64,000 nucleotides of DNA from Nematostella vectensis (taxonomy: Eukaryota > Cnidaria > Anthozoa > Actiniaria > Edwardsiidae), in assembly GCF_932526225.1 (NCBI RefSeq), contig NC_064034.1:3706001-3770000 (forward strand), given 5' to 3'. The position numbers and the translations under genes are program-made. Position 1 is the stretch's first letter; the number at the start of each line of letters is the position of its first letter. The notes below the pieces were generated by a model. It saw only the letters and a list, made by a program, of their open reading frames with translations, was not told where the DNA came from and searched no databases. This document shows, piece after piece, positions 35,604 to 48,168 of the stretch.

Positions 35604-35690
35604 TTTACCGGGTATTTATATTTACTTTTACCCGATAACGCTTTATCGGGTATTTATATTTTCATTTACCCGATAAAAACCCCGATACCC
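35604..35690. repeat. Inverted copy of the 17.2-kb hairpin satellite
   Basis: Two units of the TTATCGGGTA..TACCCGATAA repeat, here as the reverse complement (CGGGTATTTATATT..., ACCCGATAACGCTTTATCGG). It is the same family as 17226-17568 in opposite orientation. Confidence 0.85.
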
Positions 35691-35699
35691 CGTTGAAAA

Positions 35700-35842
35700 T
35701 TTGTTACATTAAGCGTTAACTGTTTTATTACATTAAGCGTTGATTTGTTGTTACATTAAGCGTTAGTGTTACATTAAGCGGCGATTTTTGCTACATTAAG
35801 CGTTAGTGTTACATTAAGCGGCAGTTGTTACATTAAGCGGTG
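35700..35842. repeat. Short interspersed array of TTACATTAAGCG
   Basis: Seven copies of (G)TTACATTAAGCG (one has CTACATTAAGCG) separated by 5-14 bp of variable T-rich sequence. It ends abruptly where the L2/CR1-like element 2 begins. Confidence 0.85.
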
Positions 35843-36573
35843 ATACAATCCTAACGATGCTGATGCAACTAAATTCTTGGACCTCATCGAATCTATGAAT
35901 CTCAGCGGACACACGCATGAGCATGGTCACACGCTCGATCTTATTATAACAAGGAAAACTGACACTATTCTGCAAAGTGCGCCTGCTAATGGGCGGTTCT
36001 TTTCTGATCATGCTATTGTCAACCAAGTCTGTTACTTTTCGCAAGATTAAATCTATAAACATTGACAAGCTGAAAAATGATTTACGCAGCAGCGAACTCC
36101 ACCATTGCCCTACAACTGATCTTAATGGCATAGTGAAGAAGTACAATCAGACTCTATCAACACAGCTTGATAGTCATGCTCCAGTGAAAAGCAAAACCAT
36201 CACAAACAGACCAAGACTGCCATGGTTCGGCGAAGACATAGGTGCCGCCATCAGGGTAAGGCGACGTGCGGAAAGAAAATAGAGGAAAACAGGGAACGTC
36301 GAACATCTAGCTGTCTAAGAAGGCTAAGAACTATGCCACGATGATGCTGAATAAAGCTAGGACAAGTTACCTCTCCGACTTTATCCTTGACAACAAGTAT
36401 GACCAAGGCAAGCTGTTCAAGTGTACTAAGGCGCTTCTGACCTAGAAGCTTCGTGTTACCGAGTGGTCGGACGGCACATCTGTTGCTAACGATATTGGTA
36501 ACTATTTTATTCAGAAAGCTAACACTATCCATGAGGCGATGGGAAGTGGTGTTAATGACGTAGAGCCATCTGA

Positions 36574-37404
36574 TTGCCATGGAGTCCTACGAACTCTGCT
36601 TTCTGCTTCAGCCGTTTCAAAGAACTGACAACTGATGATGTGCGGGCTCTCATTAACCAAGGCTCTAAGAAATCTTGTCCCCTAGACCCGATGCCGACAA
36701 GTTTGGTTTTCCAGTGTCTTGATGGATTAATTCCTGTAATCACGTCTATGATCAATCTATCTCTTCAGTCGGGTTCTTTTGCCGATGAGTGGAAGGATGG
36801 CCTCGTCAACCCCCTGCTAAAGAAGGCAGGCCGTAAGCAAACCAAGGCCAATCTTCGCCCTGTCAGCAATTTGGCTTATGTCTCTAAACTGACTGAAACC
36901 GCTGCGGCTCTTCAGCTACAAGACCATATGCATCGACATGGCCTCTACCCAATGTTCCAGTCCTCGTTTCGGAAAAACCATATCACCGAGACGGCTCTCC
37001 TGAAAGTTCGCAATGACATTCTTCTTAGCATGAACAGACAGCAGACCACCCTGCTGGTGCTGCTTGATTTCAGTTCCGCCTTTGATACTGTTTACCACAC
37101 CACACTGCTTCATCGCCTACAGAATAGGCTCGGAGTGAACGAAACTGCTCTTAGTTGGTTCAGGTCTTACCTGTCAGGACGCCACAGCGTGTCTATATTG
37201 AAGGCAATGTTTCAAGGAAGTTTCACCTATCCTCCCGTGTACCACAGAGCTCCTGTCTCGGACCACTGTTGTTTAATGTGTACGTTAGCAGTTAGCTTGA
37301 GGTCATCGATAAGCATCTACCTATGGCGCACTCTTATGCCGATGATTTCCAGTTATATCTGTCGTTCAGTCCCTCTGATACGTCAAGCCACGAGAAATCT
37401 ATAG
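36574..37404 (+). pseudogene. Reverse transcriptase of L2/CR1-like element 2
   Basis: A 276-codon frame with SCPLDPMPTSLVFQCLDGLI, ANLRPVSNLAYVSKLTETAA, LLVLLDFSSAFDTVYHTTLL (motif A) and ALSWFRSYLSGRHSV. The following PQGS region is corrupted (VYHRAPVSDHCCL) by a frameshift, and YADD lies in a shifted frame at 37335-37346. The motif A aspartate is intact here. Confidence 0.85.
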
Positions 37405-38199
37405 AATCCATGCAGAACTACATCGCCGACGTCAGATTATGAATGTAAGAACTCCCTTATGCTAGACGACAAAAAAACGGAATTCATGATTGTCGGGACT
37501 CGACAACAACTGCTAAAGGGTAACATATCTGGGATAAGGGTAGGTGATGATGTGATAATGAAATCTATGCCGGTTAGAAATCTGGGATCCTGCTTTGACG
37601 AGACATTCTCAATGGCCACACACATCACAAAAACCTTTAGCGCGTCGTTTTCCCACCTTCATAATATCAGAAGAATACGCAAGTACCTCTCCTTCAATGC
37701 TGCTGAGACGTTGGTGCATGCATTCGTCACAAGTTGGTTGTGTAATATTGCCAGCAGCCACACCCGCCACAATTGTAAGTAGACTATTGTAATAGCTTAT
37801 TGTATGGCCTACCTGCATACCAACTCACTAAAGTACGAGTTCAAAATGCAGCTGCACGACTTATCCTCTGTAAGAGTAGACGCAGCCACATAACATTACC
37901 CCTTAGGCAGCTACACTGGCTTCGAGTTTAGAGTAAAGTTTAAAATATTATTATTAACGTACAAGGCTATCCACGGACTCGCACCACAATATTTAAGCAA
38001 ACTTGTTACGATAAAACCACGTATTCTGCGTATAATCTAAGATCAAACAGTGGAGTTAAGCTCCAACCGCCCAGAATTAAGTGACCGATATTGTCCTCCA
38101 TAGTAACATATTTTTAAAATTTTATATTTATTAGTTATTGTAATTAATCTGCCATATTTTATTGTAACTATATCTTATGTTCTATCCTATATATTGTAA

Positions 38200-38235
38200 A
38201 GCGCGTTCGATCATCTTGTCAAGTTAGAACGCGCT
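38200..38235 (+). other. 3' stem-loop of L2/CR1-like element 2
   Basis: AGCGCGTT pairs with AACGCGCT (8 bp, 20-nt loop) just before the ATT-rich tail, in the same place as the hairpin of element 1. Confidence 0.75.
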
Positions 38236-38280
38236 ATAAAAATAATAAAAAAATTATTATGATATTATTATTATTACTAT

Positions 38281-38783
38281 TAAATGTGGACTTTAAAAGC
38301 TTTTTAAATTACACATTATTATTAAGGAATCTTCAAATACTATGCTTTTTCCATATAATACCTATGACTGCGCACCCCCTCCCCCTTAGCCAATCCTGGG
38401 TACGCGCCTGGTGTGAGTTTTCAATTTTCTATAGTTTGCAATACCTACGTGTTCAGCATGCACCGAATACAAATACATATCAGTCTATCTTGTTTTAAAA
38501 GCTCTTGTTTTTCTAGCTCGCTCGGTCATTTTCTTATTAGGCATCACATACCGTATTTCGGAGTCCGCTTTAATCATTTAAAAAAAAAACATATTTTATC
38601 GCTAAAGAGCTTTGTTGGTCGAGAATTTCAACGTAAACTTGCAGGAATAAGTGTTTACTACGATTTTGCTGGCAACCAACTTGGATATGAAGCCCAGTCC
38701 AATATCACAGCTCTCCCGCGCGCTCGCCCAAGCTCTTTTATACCTTTAAGAAAAACGACAACCATTGATTGATATGAACATCA
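38281..38783. other. No gene seen
   Basis: Short frames only (38259-38498, 38413-38772) with no domains. Confidence 0.4.
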
Positions 38784-38930
38784 CAGGGGCGGCCGAAGAG
38801 GAGGGGCATTTTTCAGAGCCGGATGTTTCGTTATATATGAACGTTTTTAAACAACGGGTTTCAAGCAACCGAGGACAAATTTGTTGAACAGTTTAAAATC
38901 CCGTGCATAAAAACCTAGGTTATCTGCGTT
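38784..38930. mobile_element. Truncated copy of the CAGGGGCGGC element family
   Basis: Begins CAGGGGCGGCCGAAGAGGAG and shares GGATGTTT..ATATATGAACGTTTTT, ACGGGTTTC and GTTGAACA.TTTAAATC blocks with the element at 40095-40425. The right end is missing. Confidence 0.65.
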
Positions 38931-39450
38931 CTTAAACATAGGTACGCAGTGTGTACGTGATGCTATTTGCAATATTGCATCAGTTACTGATTACTTTTTT
39001 GAGCCATACCAATGATTTATATTGTGCACTTCACAAAAGTTTGTGTTGTTATTGAGATGTGTTGTTATTTTCACAACCATGCATGCAAACTATTTTTAAC
39101 AAATATCTTCAAAATAACCATAAAGTTAATAAGTTTTTCCCATTACTGTAGGTCTTTTTTGTTTTCTTGATAATTATAGTAAAATAGCGATTTTTTTATA
39201 TTTTTATATTTTTTTACTTGATCTGTAATTCTCCCTTTTTTAACAGTGTCACACCCACCATCCATTTGAGTCGCTCAAGCAGGTGTGATGCTCATCATTG
39301 GTTTCTTACCCTTTTGAGGCACCTGACATTGGTGTTAGAACTTTTCACTAGCAAGTTCTCCCAAAACGACACAACCTTTTTGATAAGGTGAAATGAGCTT
39401 CAATACGGAACTCAGTTTCTTTTTAATCCAAGCCGACAATGTGTTGTAAA

Positions 39451-39500
39451 TAACAGGGCCATAGCGGGGGGTGGGGCACAGGGAGCTTGTGTCGCCCAAT
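39451..39500. mobile_element. Fragment of a CAGGGCC(G/A)TAGC element
   Basis: CAGGGCCATAGCGGGGGGTG with GGGCACAGGG matches the reverse complement of the sequence ending at about 48998 (CAGGGCCGTAGCAAGGGGTG). Only one end is visible, so it is either a relic or a solo end. Confidence 0.4.
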
Positions 39501-40094
39501 AATTTTGAAAGTCAATTTAAATTCATGTTGCATTATACCACAGCTTACATACCATGTTTCATGCCTATGTGAAAACAAGTTCCGCTTATATGTTTCAAGC
39601 ATTGGCCGTTGCCTTGCCTCCACCAGGCAGACACAGATTACCTAGTTTTTCTACAGTTTTAGTAATGTTTTATTGGTCTTTATAAGTACGGCGCTTCCGA
39701 CGGCCGCCGGGGCCTAATGTAACCCCTACATGCTAGAGATGTTGTATAATTTCTATCAAACCTCCTGAAATTAAGTAGAGAGATCCATATTTTAAGGAAT
39801 TTGGTATTGGTTATTAGGCTAAAATATTTATGCTCATTTTGAGAAATACAAAATAATGAATAAATGATAAAATTATATTTATGTAAAACCATATCAGTAT
39901 ATCAAACTGAAAGGAAAAAAATAATTTTGAACCCTGTGATTTTCCTTTTTAAGAGGAGCAACCATAATATTCCTATTATCTAACAGAAGTGATTAGGTTG
40001 CAAACAGATAGAATATGGAAATGTGAGTCACAGAGTACTTAATCAATCCAAACACCCAAATAGTCGTGGTTGGCAGAGTCGAGTTCGAGTTTTT

Positions 40095-40425
40095 CAGGGG
40101 CGGCGGAAGGGGAGGGGCAGGGGGGGGGGTGCGCCAGCCCCCCAACTCTTGAAATGGTGGGGCAGCCTCCCCCCACTTTTCTAAGCGGATGTTTCTTTAG
40201 ATATATATGAACGTTTTTTTAAACTAACGGGTTTCCAGCGGAATATATGAAACCCAAAACAAATGTGTTGAACAATTTTAAATCCCCACGTTTTTATAAA
40301 TAGGAATTGGAATTACCACTCACCTCTCCCCCCTGAAGCCACCACTCACCCCTCCCCTTGAGACCACTACCCACCCATCCCCCCAACTTTCGCCCCCCAC
40401 TTATGGGACCACTCCGCCGCCCCTG
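40095..40425. mobile_element. Non-autonomous element with CAGGGGCGGCGGA ends
   Basis: A 331-bp element opening CAGGGGCGGCGGA and closing TCCGCCGCCCCTG, with flanking T-runs that hide any target duplication. It contains C-rich ACCACTC-type repeats near its right end. A CAGGG-like end suggests hAT. A truncated relative is at 38784. Confidence 0.75.
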
Positions 40426-42147
40426 TTTTTGATGAGCCTGAATCACATAGTAATGTGTCATATTAGGATCAATACATTCTTCGGTTGAGTCTCTTGCTTT
40501 AACTTCGTATAGGAGTTCTGGAATCATGTCGAATTGTGGTCCCAAATTCATGGGAAGCAATTTTCCACCGGCGTAGAGGAAGGGTGAGTCTGCAGGAAGT
40601 CAGCGATTAATGACACAGTTTTAAATTAGGCAGAAGGATTCTGGTAACTAGGCATTGCGATGTCTAAGAACAGTAGACCAGATACTTCGTGTAAGAAAAA
40701 GGCTTGTGTAAGGTCGCAATGAGTACACTAAAAAAAACATTGCAGATTTCTAGGGACCACGACGAAAAAAACCCACTTGCATTTTATGACTAGGCTACCA
40801 CAGGTAATCCAGTAATTACTTATCAAGGGCATTTTGCGTTGAATTAGAACGATATTGGCCATTTCTTGTTTTCGGGAATTCAATTTAAAATTTCCTCATC
40901 AGAAAATGGGCTATTTTCTCTGTCGCTTTTGGTAGCAGCAGTTGTCTCGCAGTGTCGGTGAAGTGTTGCGACAGATAAAAAGCATGATCCAAGGAGGTCG
41001 AAAAAATATATAATGAAAATTATCTAAGGGTGGTGCTGATTAAATCTGAATGACGAAAAGATATTTCAAATTCGATATCCTGTACCTTTCTCAATTTATC
41101 CTTATCTTATTTCTTACCGTCATTACGAATATAGAGAAAAAGGATGTAATTAATAAAACGTGGGTAGCAAAACACGGTATTTCGCCATTTACCATTTATT
41201 TTTTTATTAAAACGATACTTTTGGGTTTTCTAATGCTAAGTAGAGGGGGGAGCGGAGAGGTGGCGAAGCATATTCCTATGGGGGAGGGGAGGAAGAGGTA
41301 GGAAAGCGACCAACCAAGAGAATTATCCTTTGACAAGAGATGGGCAGAGAGCCCAAAATGTGTCAGAGCGTCAGGGATAAAAAAATAATAAAGAAACAAA
41401 AAGAAAAGACAAAATCCTCAAAATACTAAACCCCCAGTGGTATCATATGAAGAAAACGTTGTCGTTTTGAGGGACTGGTCCCGAGGACTCTTAGTTTCTT
41501 TTCAGATACTTTCTTCATTGACCAAAGATGGTCACAGTCACTGTTTTGCTCCTCTGATTTTTACGAAGCACCTGCGTCATGGGCAACCTTAAAAATGACA
41601 AGAATCATGCAGTGTTACCAAATAACGAATATATTAGTTTCCTTATATGGAAGTGACCGCGTTTAGCAAAAACGACAATTTTTGGCTAAATTTTCTTGAT
41701 ATGACCTCCCTAAATATAACGTCGTTGCAAAAATGCGACGAAATACACACCCCTCTTTCTGCTTCTCCTCTATACTTTTCAGTCCCCCCCCAAATAAAAA
41801 AAAAGTTCACTAACCCCAACTTCCGGCTATGAGCCCCCTACTGTCGGTCCGTGAACTGTACTGGCTAGGCTCTTACCGAAAGTGCTCGTTAAAAAAACAT
41901 TAAATGCTAAAAGCAGTGCTTGTTTTTTGCCAAAAAAGTGCTAAAATAATGCTATTTTTTTAAAAAAATGCTTGTGGATTAAAAAAATGCTCATTTTTTC
42001 AGACTTTTTTTAATCATATAGAACATTACATTTTCAGATTTTCGCTCACATGTTTTAACATCAAAATTTAACGATTAATGTTGTTTTTTCCATTGAAGTC
42101 CAACACACGCTTGTCATTGGGTCATCATTACCCATTTTAAGAGTTAG
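40426..42147. other. No gene seen; transposon flank at right
   Basis: Mostly anonymous. From about 41885 to 42010 there are repeated AAAATGCT/AAAGTGCT motifs, which probably belong to the 3' end region of the hAT transposase copy that follows. Confidence 0.45.
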
Positions 42148-43659
42148 TCATCGCTTGTTGTACTTGGTCATCACACTTGCTTGCAGATAGTTAACTAAGG
42201 CATGCTCCTGTTGGTCGTTGAATGCGGAATTGAGAACAGAGAATACCCTTTCTGCTGCAGCCGAGGATGGCTGCACCAACAGCACTTTCTTCACTGCAGA
42301 AGCCCAGTGAGGGAGCTGTTCCTTGTGGTCGTGCCACCATTTTACCTTTCGCTCTTCTGTGTTGATTACCACATCTGCAGTGGCAGCTAAGTAAGCAGGT
42401 AGTTCAGCTTTTAGGCCGTTGATAATGCAATCATCATTGAGAAAAGGGAAGATTCGCAAGGCCTCTACTGAGTGCTGAGTTGGCTTCAGCCACTGGACGC
42501 TGACCGGACACATATACCTCGCAGCCTTGAACGCTAACACTGTGTTGTATAGTTGGACATTGAACTTTCTCAGAAACCAATCTATGGCTGGTTGAACACA
42601 TGCCTTTGCCTGCTGTTCGAGGGCTGCTACGTTTTGGGCAGGATTTTCTTCAGCGATTGCTGCTGCGACTGCACGCACGTTTGAAAAGTAAGGGGCTTGA
42701 CAAGCTTGGGCAACAGCATGGAGTTTCTCATAACACGACTAACACAAAAGGACCATCACCTTCCAAGAAATAGGTCGCTTTTACAAAGTGCTCCCCAACA
42801 TCGATGGTGATGGCGAGCTCGAGCTTCAGGTTGATCACTCGCTCAGGATCGGAAAGTATTGCCTGGAGTTGAGGGAGTAACTGTGGACCAATATTAGCGG
42901 CTTCTGCTTCTATCAAGAATCCCTCAATATCTCTAAACTGCAGTAACATTTGTTTGTAGACTTCCCACTTTGAACACCATCTGGTCTCACTGTATGATCT
43001 CGGTCTTTGCCCAGTCAGATCTTTCCACAGCAGCTTTGCCTTGTAACTATGGCGGAACAGGCGAAGCCACACGCTACCAAACTCTAGAAGAGTTGGAATG
43101 ACAAGATGATTCCCAACATTGTCAAGCGTGTGTGAGAAACACATAACGTTGAGCAGCTTAGGAAAGATAAATGCAATCCTATCAAACGCTGCCTGGTTCA
43201 TACTTGCCCCATCTCTCAATTGGCCTTGACACCATAATCAACTGATAGGCACTGATTAAGAACTTGTGCAAGATCATCCGCATTCACTGACTTGGAACAT
43301 ATATCAATTTTGACGAGACGTTGAATAATCGACCAATTCTCGTCAAGGAAACGCAGGATGACAGCAATTGCTTCTCCTTGTCGTGTACTTCCGTCAAAGA
43401 TCATCGAAACATCTCTTGTCATGCCAGTCTGGCCAGGCAAAGTCAGTTCATTTTTTATCCTTTCGACTTCCTGCTTGAGAACAATTGAAATGTACTGACC
43501 AAGATGAGCACTTGTTGTGAGACGTTGGCCATTCTTTTCTAAGAGGGAGCGTAGCTTATCGATTTTCCCAAGTGGGATGCCAGCCTTCAGAAACTCTTCG
43601 ACCACTTCGAGTCGGTAGGCCCGTTCGGATATTGGTAGAGTGCTGTCTTTCTGCGTCAT
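42148..43659 (-). pseudogene. hAT-family transposase, frameshifted
   Basis: Three consecutive minus-strand frames make one protein: 43659-43216, 43219-42728 and 42678-42148, with single-base shifts near 43215 and 42740. The middle part has MRDGASMNQAAFDR, CFSHTLDNVGNHLV and SYSETRWCSKWEVYKQML, features of the hAT catalytic core. The last part ends with the hAT dimerisation motif (LPHWASAVKKVLLVQPSSAA, AERVFSVLNSAF). The N-terminal BED-type zinc finger is not visible; the start at 43659 is the first Met of the open frame. A DNA transposase that joins nicked ends in the nucleus, here inactive. I could not find its terminal repeats. Confidence 0.85.
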
Positions 43660-45103
43660 GTCCGCCGCTCTAAAAGCCCCGAGGGAAGTTATGATCGTTT
43701 AGACACCTCTCTAAAGTAAAAAAGTACCCATGCCTATTTTCTGATTCCATCTCTACTCGGTGAGTATTAATCTAGAAAGATACATCCTATGTTCACACTT
43801 TAGAGAGAATGAGTATCAGTTCAAAGCACCACAAACTCTTGACCACCTTACTGACCATTTGAAGGAATGGAAGCGATATCCTACAAAACGCTTCATTCAT
43901 CGATATATGATATCTCCTATGCTAGAAGAAACTCTTTTACCAAAAAAAAAAAAAACATTTTCCCCACAATCTCCGATTTTTACGGCCCCTTTGAATATAC
44001 TAGTCTGTAAAACACATTCGTCGCTGACCGACAAACGTATTGCGGGCGCGTGGCGCGAAAATCAAACTTGTCAGCTCGCGCGGTCTACATCTTCATTCAC
44101 GAAAGTGAGCGCTTCTCCCTGTAAAACAACAAGCTCTGCCTAGTAAGAAAGCTATGCCATTTGACATCGAGACAGAGAATGCGACTCAACAACGCTACAA
44201 CAACGTATTTTTGCCATACAAAGACCAGCCATTTGCGGACAATCGATTTATGGCTGGTAAATTATCAAGGAAGCGAAAAGGGAACTGAAGCAGAAGAGTT
44301 GTCCGTTGCCTGGATGGTTTGACTACAGGAGAATCGTAAGTTTGATATCTGTAGATACAGACAAAAGCAATTAACAAAAGGAGTTAACTTACATCAAGGT
44401 TATTGTTGTCTTATTTCATGGTTTCACCACGCGAGTACAACTGCTCGCCACATATTTTGGTGTTTTTGAGACTTTTTTTACGAACTCTTTCGCTTGGGTC
44501 TTTGTTTCGACTCTACTTCTGTTTGAACACAGCAAGTTGCTCATTCAGATAACTCTAGAAAACGTTGGATTATACGACCCTGAACTAAAATTAAACGATT
44601 AACCTGTTTGCCGTTTTCGTCCGTCTTTTTCTGAGTTGTCATGATTATTTTGTAATGTAAGAAGTTTATTATGTTTACATGAGCACTTACACAAAATTAA
44701 AAATTTAAAAGCAAATTAATTAAGTATATCGCATTTGTGCATTTGGCATTTCATCTAGGTTTTGAGTATCGTATCATTGAAATGATCTGTGATCTATACG
44801 AATAGGACCCAATTTTGAGCAAGATATCAAGCGTTTTGTACGAGCTGTAATTGCTGTTACCCACACCAAAATGGCGTCGTTTTTTTGTCACACAATACGA
44901 GATGAAATTGTAAGTTAAAATAAAACTGCTCAAAGGGTCTTCATTTTTATCTACGACTTGTCTAAAATTGCATATTGAATGCTTGTTATTGATATTTAGT
45001 CAGAGCACTGAGAGGACAAAGACGACAAAAAGGATTTAGAGATGTTTATTTCTCTAGAAAAAACGGAACAAAACATGATTATGAACATGACATATACACA
45101 GCA
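43660..45103. other. No gene seen
   Basis: Spacer between the hAT copy and the foldback element. It contains small frames only. A stretch at 44742-44880 (GCATTTCATCTAGGTTTT, AGGACCCA, CACCA) faintly resembles 51570-51680 on the other side of the foldback element. Confidence 0.4.
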
Positions 45104-45112
45104 AATTAAATC

Positions 45113-47575
45113 ACCATAGTAAAGCTGGCAGGCAACTCAGCAGGCAACTCGGTGAAGTTAGCAGGCAACTCAAATGTGATGATTTGTGTAATATCTCGGC
45201 AGGTATATGGCCGATTGTCACGAAATTTTGACACGATTGTACAAAAAGTACAACAAACATATTCATGCATGTATGATATCAAATATTATTAATCACGTGA
45301 CTGTGTGACGTTGAACGTTCCAGCAGGCAAGTCGTTACATCACAATTGTCGCGATATCTACGTCCCCTTTTTACCGATAGTCATCAAACTTTAACCTAAG
45401 TGTACAAATGTAATAACGAAGACAACGCCGTGTTAGTTATTCTCATGACGTCATCAATCACGTGACCGTGGGAAAAAACATTTTCTCGAGTTCCTATTGA
45501 GAAAACATTACGAAACTTTCGAAATATGACAAATAGCACATGGGATTTTACAATCATGAACTTTTAAAATATGACGTCATCAATCACGTGACCGTGGGAA
45601 AAAAGTCGATATCTAGAGTTCTGACTGGAATAACAGTGCAAAACTTTCGAAATACGACAAATTATGTATGTCGTTATTAAAGCCTAACTTTTTTTGGAAT
45701 GTTTTCGTGATTTACAGGCAACTTGACAGTACAGCAGGTAACTCGTGATGCACTGGGAATATCGTATTCGTCGTTATTAAATGTTCACTTTTGGCACTTG
45801 CACGTGATTTACACATCTTAACCTGCACTGTAATTCCTACCGTTTCTCTGCCGTATCTACGCGTATTATTTTCGCTCGATATGGGCCATCGCTATCCTAA
45901 CAAACTCTCTCTCTACACGACACAATATAAAAACCCATACTCAAGGAGCCAACTGTCCAATACTTATATAACCACTATCTATCTTCTATTTGCCATCATT
46001 GATTTGTCCCCTATCTGCACGCTTTCAGATATTATTCCTCACCGGTCTTGTTATCGACTTGATTTTTCACAAGCTCACATTACACTCACAGGAAATTATC
46101 AACAGGTAATTATCACCCTCGTTCCAAGGTCAAATACACTGTTCTGCCCTAACTCCAAGCCCGTTTTCTACATTTCATTTATAGCCACAACTCTTAACTA
46201 ACATCCCCAATGAAATGCACCATATATAATAGCCATAATTACACACTTTAACCCACGCACTAACGTCTATCACCATACATTTTATAACCCCACACAGCCG
46301 CCTCGGTACGAATACCATATTTAAATGTTCACTTTTTGGCATTTGTACGTAATTTACTCGGACAAAAACATATAACAGGCAACTCAACAGTACAGAAGGT
46401 AACTCGTTATACACTGGGAATATTGTATTCGTTGTTGTTACAGCTTCACTTTTTGGCATTTATACGTGATTTACTTTAATAAAAACATATAGCAGGCAAC
46501 TCAATAGTACAGCAGCTAACTCGTTATGCGCTGGGAATATCGTATTCGTCGTCATTCAAGCTTCACTTTTTTGGAATTTGTACGTGACTTACTTTAATAA
46601 AAACATATAGCAGGCAACTCGACAGTACAGCAGGTAACTTGTTATGCACTTGGAATATCGTATTCATCGTTGTTATATGTTCACTTTTGGTATTTGTACG
46701 TGATTTACTTTAATAAAAACATATAGCAGGCAACTCGACAGTACAGCAGCTAACTCGTTATGCACTGGAAATATCGCATTCGTCGTTGTTTAATGCCCTT
46801 TTTTGGTATTTGTACGTGATTTACTTTAATAAAAACATATAGCAGGCAACTCGACAGTACAGCAGGTACCTCGTTATGCACTGGGAATATCGTATTCGTC
46901 GTTGTTAAATGTTCACTTTTTGGTATTTATACGTGATTTACTTTAATAAAAACATATAGCAGGCAACTCGACAGTACAGCAGGTAACTCGTTTTGCACTG
47001 GGAATATCGTATTGGTCGTCATTCAAGCTTCACTTTTTTGGAATTTGTACGTGATTTACTTTAATAAAAACATATAGAAGGCAACTCGACAGTACAGCAG
47101 GTAACTCGTTATGCACTGGGAATATCGTATTCGTCGTTATTGAAGCTTCACTTTTTCGTGTTTGTACGTGATTTACTCTAATAAAAACATATAGCAGGCA
47201 ACCCGACAGTACAGCAGGTAACTCGTTATGCACTGGGAATATTGTATTCTCCGTTGTTTAAGCTTCACTTTTTCGTGTTTGTACATGATTTACTTTAATA
47301 AAAACATATAGCAGGCAACTCGACAGTACAGCAGGTAACTCGTTTTGCACTGGGAATATTGTATTCTCCGTTGTTTAAGCTTCACTTTTTAGGCATTTGT
47401 AAGTGATTTACTATGATAAAAACATATAGCAGGCAACTCGACAGTACAGCAAGTAACTCGTTATGCGCTGGGAATATCGTATTCGTCGTTGTTAAATGTT
47501 CACTTTTTGGTACTTATACGTGATTTACTTTAATAATAACATATAGCATGCAACTCGATAGTACAGCAGGTAATA
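45113..47575 (+). repeat. Left arm of the foldback element
   Basis: Outer 1.2 kb (45113-46330) is unique sequence with several CAGGCAACTC motifs, two TGACGTCA palindromes (45446-45453 and 45572-45579) and CACGTGAC boxes. Inner 1.25 kb (46330-47575) is about ten copies of a roughly 117-bp unit containing AAAAACATATAGCAGGCAAC and GGTAACTCGTTATGCACTGG. The 136-codon frame at 45791-46201 is not conserved as protein. Confidence 0.9.
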
Positions 47576-47810
47576 TCAGAGCCCTCGCGTCATCCTTCTT
47601 AAAAGATACAACCTCTTCCAAGATCAGAGCCCTCGCGTCATCCTTCTAAAAAGATACAACCTCTTCCAAGATCAGAGCCTTCGCGTCATCCTCCGTTAAG
47701 AGATAAACCCTCTTCCGAGATCATAGCCCTCGCGTCTTCCTTCTTAAAAGATACAACCTCTTCCAAGATCAGAGCTTCATCGGTCATCATCCTTCCTTAC
47801 AAGATATAAC
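47575..47810. repeat. About 49-bp minisatellite in the element's centre
   Basis: Four to five copies of ATCAGAGCCCTCGCGTCATC followed by CTTCTTAAAAGATACAACCTCTTCCAAG, starting exactly where the left-arm array stops. Confidence 0.85.
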
Positions 47811-48168
47811 GTCGTTGAAGATAAGTTTTGTTATTTGCAAATGAAAAAAAAACTACTTTTCGGGGACCCCGAGTCAGATTCCAAGCGCAACTGTTAATTT
47901 ACGATGGAAAATCTAATTTTCTTGCCGAAAAGTTGTTTGTTGGGCATTAAACATTAAAGAGAAAATAGACTAAAATTGCATTTATACAAAAAGCAACCTA
48001 CTGTTTGGTTCTGTTTTTGAATTATTGAATGCTTTTATCGGAACTATTTTTCTCGTTTCTCATTTCTTATACAAGTTTGGCTAAAATTTCGTTGCCGTGA
48101 AAGTGAATTTTCTATAAATCAACCATTATTTTTTCATGTTTCCACTTACGTATTCATTCCTATTTACA

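Larger units (their letters stand above)
35846..38280 (+). mobile_element. 5'-truncated L2/CR1-like non-LTR retrotransposon
   Basis: Starts inside the end of the endonuclease domain (NPNDADATKFLDLIESMNLS, GHTLDLIITR, FFSDHAIV). It continues through a linker (RPRLPWFGEDIGAAIRVRRR), RT (36574-37404, YADD at 37335-37346 in another frame), a C-terminal region (37459-37782, then VQNAAARLILCKSR) and a 3' hairpin with an ATT tail (38200-38280). Truncation at the 5' end is typical of target-primed reverse transcription. Stops and frameshifts show it is inactive. It is a different subfamily from the 22-25-kb copy, judged by sequence divergence. Confidence 0.85.

Noticed and set aside
45791-46201. 136-codon frame in the left foldback arm
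   Set aside because: Lies within the terminal repeat; the right-arm copy has a 38-bp insertion in the corresponding region and no protein signature is visible.
46175-47233. Minus-strand frames in the left-arm array (MPKSEAVTTTNTIF-type), and matching plus-strand frame at 49998-50327
   Set aside because: Products of the roughly 117-bp repeat; mirror copies give the same peptides.
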